In this document: positions 60,226-64,000 of the stretch, piece by piece | How positions within the stretch are numbered: the first letter of the stretch is position 1 | Layout: the number at the start of each line of letters is the position of its first letter | Assembly (NCBI GenBank): GCA_040388535.1 | Contig: JAZKBR010000009.1 | Coordinates: forward strand, 69,736-133,735 | Origin: Gemmatimonadota bacterium | GTDB lineage: Bacteria; Gemmatimonadota; Gemmatimonadetes; Gemmatimonadales; GWC2-71-9 | Direction: 5' to 3' | Length of the DNA stretch: 64,000 nt | Position numbers and translations under genes: made by a program | Notes under the pieces: generated by a model | Database searches by the model: none | What the model was told of the DNA's origin: nothing | What the model saw: only the letters and a program-made list of their open reading frames with translations

Positions 60226-61215
60226 ATGTACTCCACCTGCCTCTACTGCACTCGCAGCCTTGGCACGAACGAGGTGATCGAGACGCTGCCCGTCGGGCGG
60301 CGCATTGCGTTCGACGCGGCGCAAGGTCGGCTTTGGGTCGTGTGCCGCCACTGTGCCAAGTGGAACCTGGTGCCGTTCGATACCCGACTCGAGAGCATCG
60401 ACGCGGGTGAGCGTCTCTTCCGCGATACCCGAGTACGCTTCTCCACCGACAACATCGGGATCGCGCGGCTAAAGGAAGGGCTGGAACTTGTGCGCATTGG
60501 TCCCGCACTCCGACCCGAGTTCGCGGCGTGGCGGTACGGGGACCAATTCGGGAGGCGCCGGAAACGTGCGTTGGCCGTCGGCGCAGGTGCGGCTGTGTTG
60601 AGTGGCGGAATCTTCGCGGGCGGATTGGTTGCCGGCGCGTCGCTTGCCCTCGTGCCGATGCTCCTGTATGCCTCCAACAGTCTCGTGCGCGGGCGCCGGG
60701 TGGTACTCAGGGTGCCTCGCTCGGAAGGGGCGCCGATCGAGTTGACGCGGAATCAGGTGGATCAACTACGAATTCAGTGGCGTCCAGATCGGACCTGGGG
60801 GGTACGCACCCACTGGGGCGGGCGAGACGAGTTCGGTTATGCAAGCGCTCGTACTCCCTCTCCCAACCGGCTGATGACGGGGCGCGATGCCGAGGTACTC
60901 CTTGCAAGCGCCCTGGCCCACGCCAATCGATGGGTCGGTGATCGAAACGAGGTGAGAGGCGCGGTTGATCTTCTCGATGATCGTGGGACCTCTCGGCGGA
61001 TCATCGAATTGCTGCCGGCCGAGTTCCGCTTCGCACATATTGTCGAACTGCGCCGAATTCCCGGTGAAATGAGGCTCGCGATGGAGATGGGGTTTCACGA
61101 GGAATCGGAACGCGAGGCGCTCGCGGGGGAACTGACGATGCTCGAATGGCAGTGGAAGGAAGCAGATCGGCTTGCGAAGATCAGTGACGGGCTGGCGATG
61201 CAGACAGAAGGGTGA
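60226..61215 (+). CDS. Two-CxxC zinc-ribbon membrane protein, paralogue 3
   Basis: A 329-residue relative of paralogue 1; the first 115 residues are nearly the same (TCLYCTRSLG, WVVCRHCAKWN, STDNIGIARLKEGLELVR, FAAWRYGDQFGRRRK). The hydrophobic stretch is a longer alanine- and glycine-rich one, followed by GRRVVLRVPRSEGAPIELT, which resembles GRRIIVRVPREGADPIQLT in paralogue 1. The C-terminal helix TMLEWQWKEADRLAKISDGLA is kept. Paralogues 1 and 3 are therefore closest to each other, with 2 more distant. The last bases lie in a repeat and the permease gene faces it. Confidence 0.73.
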   Translation: MYSTCLYCTRSLGTNEVIETLPVGRRIAFDAAQGRLWVVCRHCAKWNLVPFDTRLESIDAGERLFRDTRVRFSTDNIGIARLKEGLELVRIGPALRPEFAAWRYGDQFGRRRKRALAVGAGAAVLSGGIFAGGLVAGASLALVPMLLYASNSLVRGRRVVLRVPRSEGAPIELTRNQVDQLRIQWRPDRTWGVRTHWGGRDEFGYASARTPSPNRLMTGRDAEVLLASALAHANRWVGDRNEVRGAVDLLDDRGTSRRIIELLPAEFRFAHIVELRRIPGEMRLAMEMGFHEESEREALAGELTMLEWQWKEADRLAKISDGLAMQTEG

Positions 61216-61382
61216 TGGGTGATGGGCGATGGGTGATGGGTGGAGGAGAGGCGCGGAGGGTCGCTCCTTCGACTGCGCTCGCCCGCGGCTCGCTTCGCTC
61301 AGGATGACAGTGGGAATCCATCACCCATCACCCTTCTCCCATCACCCTTCTCCCTTCTCCCTTCTCCCTTGACCCTTCTCCC
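61206..61382. repeat. Heptamer tracts and 20-bp inverted repeat between convergent genes
   Basis: Positions 61206-61225 and 61318-61337 are perfect inverted copies (20 bp). The left arm runs into four GATGGGT/GATGGGC units (61214-61241). The right arm runs into CCCTTCT units to about 61372. The 92-base loop holds cttcgactgcgctcgcccgc and aggatgacag, wording that looks like a dispersed intergenic repeat. The block could end transcription from both sides, since paralogue 3 and the permease converge here. Confidence 0.75.
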
Positions 61383-63176
61383 TCACCCATCCGCTGCGCC
61401 CACCAGTTCCGCCGGCCCCGTGTGCATCGCGCGCCATGCACCAGGCAGCGCCGCCAGCAGCGCGACCGCGATCAGGATCCCGCCGTAGCGAATGATCAGT
61501 GTTGGTTCCCACGCCGGTAGCCCCGGTATCACTGTGGTGAAGATCTGCCAGGCACCCGGCCCGAACCAGAGGGCGCAGGCAACGCCACCGACACCGGCGA
61601 GCGCGGCGCGACCTGCTACCGTGATGAAGATGTGCCGCCGACGCGCACCCACGGCGCGACGAACGCCGAGTTCGGGGATCAGGGCGCCGATCCAGAGTCG
61701 CACCAGGACCAGCGTCCCGAGCGCCGCGATGAGCCACCCGGCCCAGCCCTCGATCGTGATCCATCGCGCAAACCAGCGGAGTGGAGCCAACTGCGCCGCG
61801 CGCATGGCCGCCTCGCTCATCGTGAGCGGCATCCCGGCGATGGAATGCAGTGTCGCCGCGATCACACCGCCGGCGTCGGAAAGTGTTGTCCCCGGGTTGG
61901 CGCGGACCATCACTTCGAGCTGCGGCGTGCGATGCTGCAAGACGCTGAGGTAGACCGCGTACCGGGGCAGCAACGACGCGCCGAAGCCGGCCGCGACCGG
62001 TTCATCGACGACGCCCACCACCGTGTACCATCCGTCGACTCCGTCGAGCTGCAGGCGCCGGCCGATTGGCTCGCCGTACTGGAAGTGCCGGCGCGCGAGG
62101 GCGCGATTCACAACGGCGACGCGTTGACTGCCGGCGACATCCGCGCTGGTGATACCGCGGCCGGCAACGACACTGGCACCGATCGAACGGAAGGAGTCGG
62201 CGCTTACCAGATGACGAACGGCAGTGGTGAGCCTAAACGGGAGGTGCATGTTCGCCTCCGAGCAATCGCCGCAGTCGGTGGTGAGTCCGCCGACCTCGCC
62301 GAGCCCGAGGGCGACGCCGGGCGTCGCAATGCTCGCAGACAGGACTCCGGGGGTCGCGCCGAGCGCGCCGAGGAGCGACTGATAGTCGGGCAGCTCCGCA
62401 TGGCTGGCATCGACCCGATAAATCGCTGCCGAGCTGGTCGATATTGCCGGAGCCGTGAGCATCGCCTCAACATGCCGCGAGAGCAGTGCGCTCGCCGTGA
62501 CGACCAGCAGGCCGATCGAGAGAAGTGCTGCCGCGAGGTAGAGTTCGAGCGGCGGCCCGCTGGCAACGCGCACGTAACTGCCCCGCGCCGGAACCATCAC
62601 GAAGAGCGCGCCGAGGAGAAAAGTTGCGAGAAAGGCTGCGACCACCAGTGCGGCGGGGAGCCCCGGCAGCGCTGATGCACCAGGCCACTCCGCCCGCGCG
62701 AGCCGGAACGCCACCGTGGCGAAACCGCCACTCGCAAAGCAGGTCGCGCCGGCGAGCAGCGCGGCCTCGACCATCGCCATCAGGGTGAGCGCCCCGCGTG
62801 ACGCACCAACCGCACGGCGCACGGCGATCTCGCCGGAGCGCTGACCGGCGCGTGCCGCACTGCCGACAAGAATCGTGATGGCAGCAAGCGCCAGGGCACC
62901 GGCAGCGGCCCCCAGGAGTGGAGCGAGAAGCGCAGCGAGGGCACGTTGCTGGAAGACCGCAATCGGTGTTGCCTGCGGCGACCAGGTTCCGTTCAACCCC
63001 CGGACCATCCCGCCGAGCTCGAGGCCGCCGGCCAGCGCCACGACCGGAGCCGCCGCGATGAGCGCCACAATCCCCGCGACCACGGCGAGGAGTGCACCGC
63101 GCCAGTACATCCGGAGCCCGTCGCCGGCGGTCGTATGCGCCACCCTGATTGCCGCTCTCGCTGTCGCTAGGGACAT
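61383..63176 (-). CDS. FtsX-type ABC transporter permease
   Basis: A 597-residue permease with two FtsX-like halves, each marked by the family phrase: GEIAVRRAVGASRGALTLM and ELGVRRAVGARRRHIFITV. A large outside domain between them (about 235-460) resembles the MacB core domain. Such proteins act with an ATP-binding partner to move or release hydrophobic substrates or as mechanotransmitters; no ATPase gene is in the window. I chose ATG 63176 (with GGAG before it) over upstream ATG 63197. It lies in reverse orientation inside the zinc-ribbon array. Confidence 0.85.
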   Translation of the reverse strand: MSLATARAAIRVAHTTAGDGLRMYWRGALLAVVAGIVALIAAAPVVALAGGLELGGMVRGLNGTWSPQATPIAVFQQRALAALLAPLLGAAAGALALAAITILVGSAARAGQRSGEIAVRRAVGASRGALTLMAMVEAALLAGATCFASGGFATVAFRLARAEWPGASALPGLPAALVVAAFLATFLLGALFVMVPARGSYVRVASGPPLELYLAAALLSIGLLVVTASALLSRHVEAMLTAPAISTSSAAIYRVDASHAELPDYQSLLGALGATPGVLSASIATPGVALGLGEVGGLTTDCGDCSEANMHLPFRLTTAVRHLVSADSFRSIGASVVAGRGITSADVAGSQRVAVVNRALARRHFQYGEPIGRRLQLDGVDGWYTVVGVVDEPVAAGFGASLLPRYAVYLSVLQHRTPQLEVMVRANPGTTLSDAGGVIAATLHSIAGMPLTMSEAAMRAAQLAPLRWFARWITIEGWAGWLIAALGTLVLVRLWIGALIPELGVRRAVGARRRHIFITVAGRAALAGVGGVACALWFGPGAWQIFTTVIPGLPAWEPTLIIRYGGILIAVALLAALPGAWRAMHTGPAELVGAADG

Positions 63177-63203
63177 CGTCGCTCCGCTGATTGTCATCCG
63201 GCT

Positions 63204-63219
63204 GTTACGCCCGTGTAAC
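63204..63219. promoter_or_regulatory. Palindrome in divergent promoter region
   Basis: GTTAC-gcccgt-GTAAC is a 16-base inverted repeat in the 118-base gap between the permease ATG (63176, reverse) and paralogue 4 (63295, forward). It could be an operator for a dimeric repressor. Nothing else supports this. Confidence 0.3.
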
Positions 63220-63294
63220 CTCACTGCCAGCCCGCTGCCATCCCCCGGACGGAACTTCCTGAGGGAACGTGTCACTCCCGTTCGGGGGGCGCCG

Positions 63295-64000
63295 ATGTAC
63301 CGCACCTGTCTCTACTGTACCCACGATCTCGAAGAAAATACCGTACTCGGCAGCCAGGCGGTGGGTCGGCGCTTTGCCTTCGACGCCGCCCTCGGCCGCC
63401 TGTGGGTCGTCTGCCCCCATTGCGCCAAATGGAATCTGGTCCCGTTCGAAACGCGGCTTGAATCCATCGATGCCTGCGAACGGCTCTTCCGCGATACCCG
63501 TGCGCGCTACTCGACAGACAACATCGGACTCGCACGTCTCCCTGCCGGCCTCGACCTGATCCGCATTGGCACCGCACTCAAGCCCGAAATCGCGGCGTGG
63601 CGTTACGGGCGGGTCCTCGCCCGAAGGCAACGCAGTACTTCATCGCTGCCACTCGTCGAAATGTTTCGTGGCATCCGGCGGGCCTTCCACAATCAGCATG
63701 TGCTGCGTGATCCGTGGACCGATCAGCTGGTGCAGGTTCCCCTCGCGGCGCTCCTGCACGCCACCCTTGCCGCTGACGACAACGGTACCTGGCGCCTCGA
63801 GGTGCCGTACCGGACTGGTCTGGAACGGCTCTTCGGGCCGCGTGAGCCGGTCCTGCCGTCGATTCGGGACGTGCCCTCCCTCGGACTCTTCGACGGCCGG
63901 GAGCTCTTCCCGACCCTCGGTCGGCTGCTGCCGGCGCTCGATCCGGGGGCACAGGGGAGCGAACAGGTGGATGAGGCGCTGCGGCTGGTGGAATCGGCCC
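63295..64000 (+). CDS. Two-CxxC zinc-ribbon protein, paralogue 4 (cut by window end)
   Basis: Open from ATG 63295 to the window end, about 235 residues seen. The ribbon is TCLYCTHDLE and WVVCPHCAKWN, followed by FETRLESIDACERLFRDTRA, YSTDNIGLARL and EIAAWRYGRVLARRQ. It keeps the cysteines of the other three but has a short basic stretch (RRQRSTSS) where they have a hydrophobic segment, so it may be soluble. The later part is different from its relatives up to the cut, apart from a stretch near VDEALRLVESA that matches QEAVELVES of paralogue 1. It diverges from the permease gene. Confidence 0.75.
   Translation, partial: MYRTCLYCTHDLEENTVLGSQAVGRRFAFDAALGRLWVVCPHCAKWNLVPFETRLESIDACERLFRDTRARYSTDNIGLARLPAGLDLIRIGTALKPEIAAWRYGRVLARRQRSTSSLPLVEMFRGIRRAFHNQHVLRDPWTDQLVQVPLAALLHATLAADDNGTWRLEVPYRTGLERLFGPREPVLPSIRDVPSLGLFDGRELFPTLGRLLPALDPGAQGSEQVDEALRLVESA

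Noticed and set aside
61206-61382. A CRISPR array
   Set aside because: Units are seven bases long and contiguous without spacers; no cas genes in the window.

Overview
The window is high-GC bacterial chromosome with densely packed genes and very short spacers. Three features point to a Gram-negative (diderm) bacterium: lspA, a chaperone-usher cluster, and a MurE with the DNPR motif usual for meso-diaminopimelate. The gene content (dcw cluster, MglA/roadblock GTPase genes, DUF4388 proteins, a type-2-like IleRS) best fits Gemmatimonadota or a neighbouring phylum. That placement is inference from memory of gene content, not a search result.

Layout. 1-7328: the tilS-hpt-ftsH-folP set, a DUF2723 membrane protein and a YggS-family protein. 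7325-12417: ileS, a DksA/TraR-type zinc-finger gene, lspA and rluD. 12410-24064: a co-directional run of cheW, cheY, cheA, cheC, TPR and DUF4388 proteins, three roadblock-type proteins, an MglA-like GTPase and a protein with two DnaA-type AAA+ domains. There is no chemoreceptor, CheR or CheB. This is the best candidate for an undescribed system. 24061-27230: a membrane metallopeptidase, a small membrane protein, tRNA-Val, a secreted TPR protein, tRNA-Asp and a strong terminator. 27242-50130: the division and cell wall cluster rsmH-ftsL-ftsI-murE-murF-mraY-murD-ftsW-murG, then murC-ftsQ-ftsA-ftsZ and an M23 peptidase. Between murG and murC lies about 6.5 kb holding a Tat-exported deacylase and a reverse-strand chaperone-usher pilus operon with two DUF4402 subunits. 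50146-58076: hisA, a VWA membrane protein, ftsY, a small membrane protein, an SSS symporter, a MaoC hydratase and recG. 58076-64000: four paralogous two-CxxC zinc-ribbon membrane proteins, the last cut by the window end, interrupted by a reverse-strand FtsX-type permease. Heptamer repeats sit in the spacers there.

More than half of the gene junctions overlap by 1 or 4 nt (NTGA or TGATG/TAATG), so translational coupling is probably the rule. Two genes (near 4238 and 24061) have no ATG, GTG or TTG where their conserved N-termini need one; both offer CTG inside a CTGA overlap. Other points worth a look are the G-I-H-H active-site motif of IleRS (usual HIGH order rearranged), the Q-to-E change at the MglA catalytic position, and the terminator hairpin just before rsmH.
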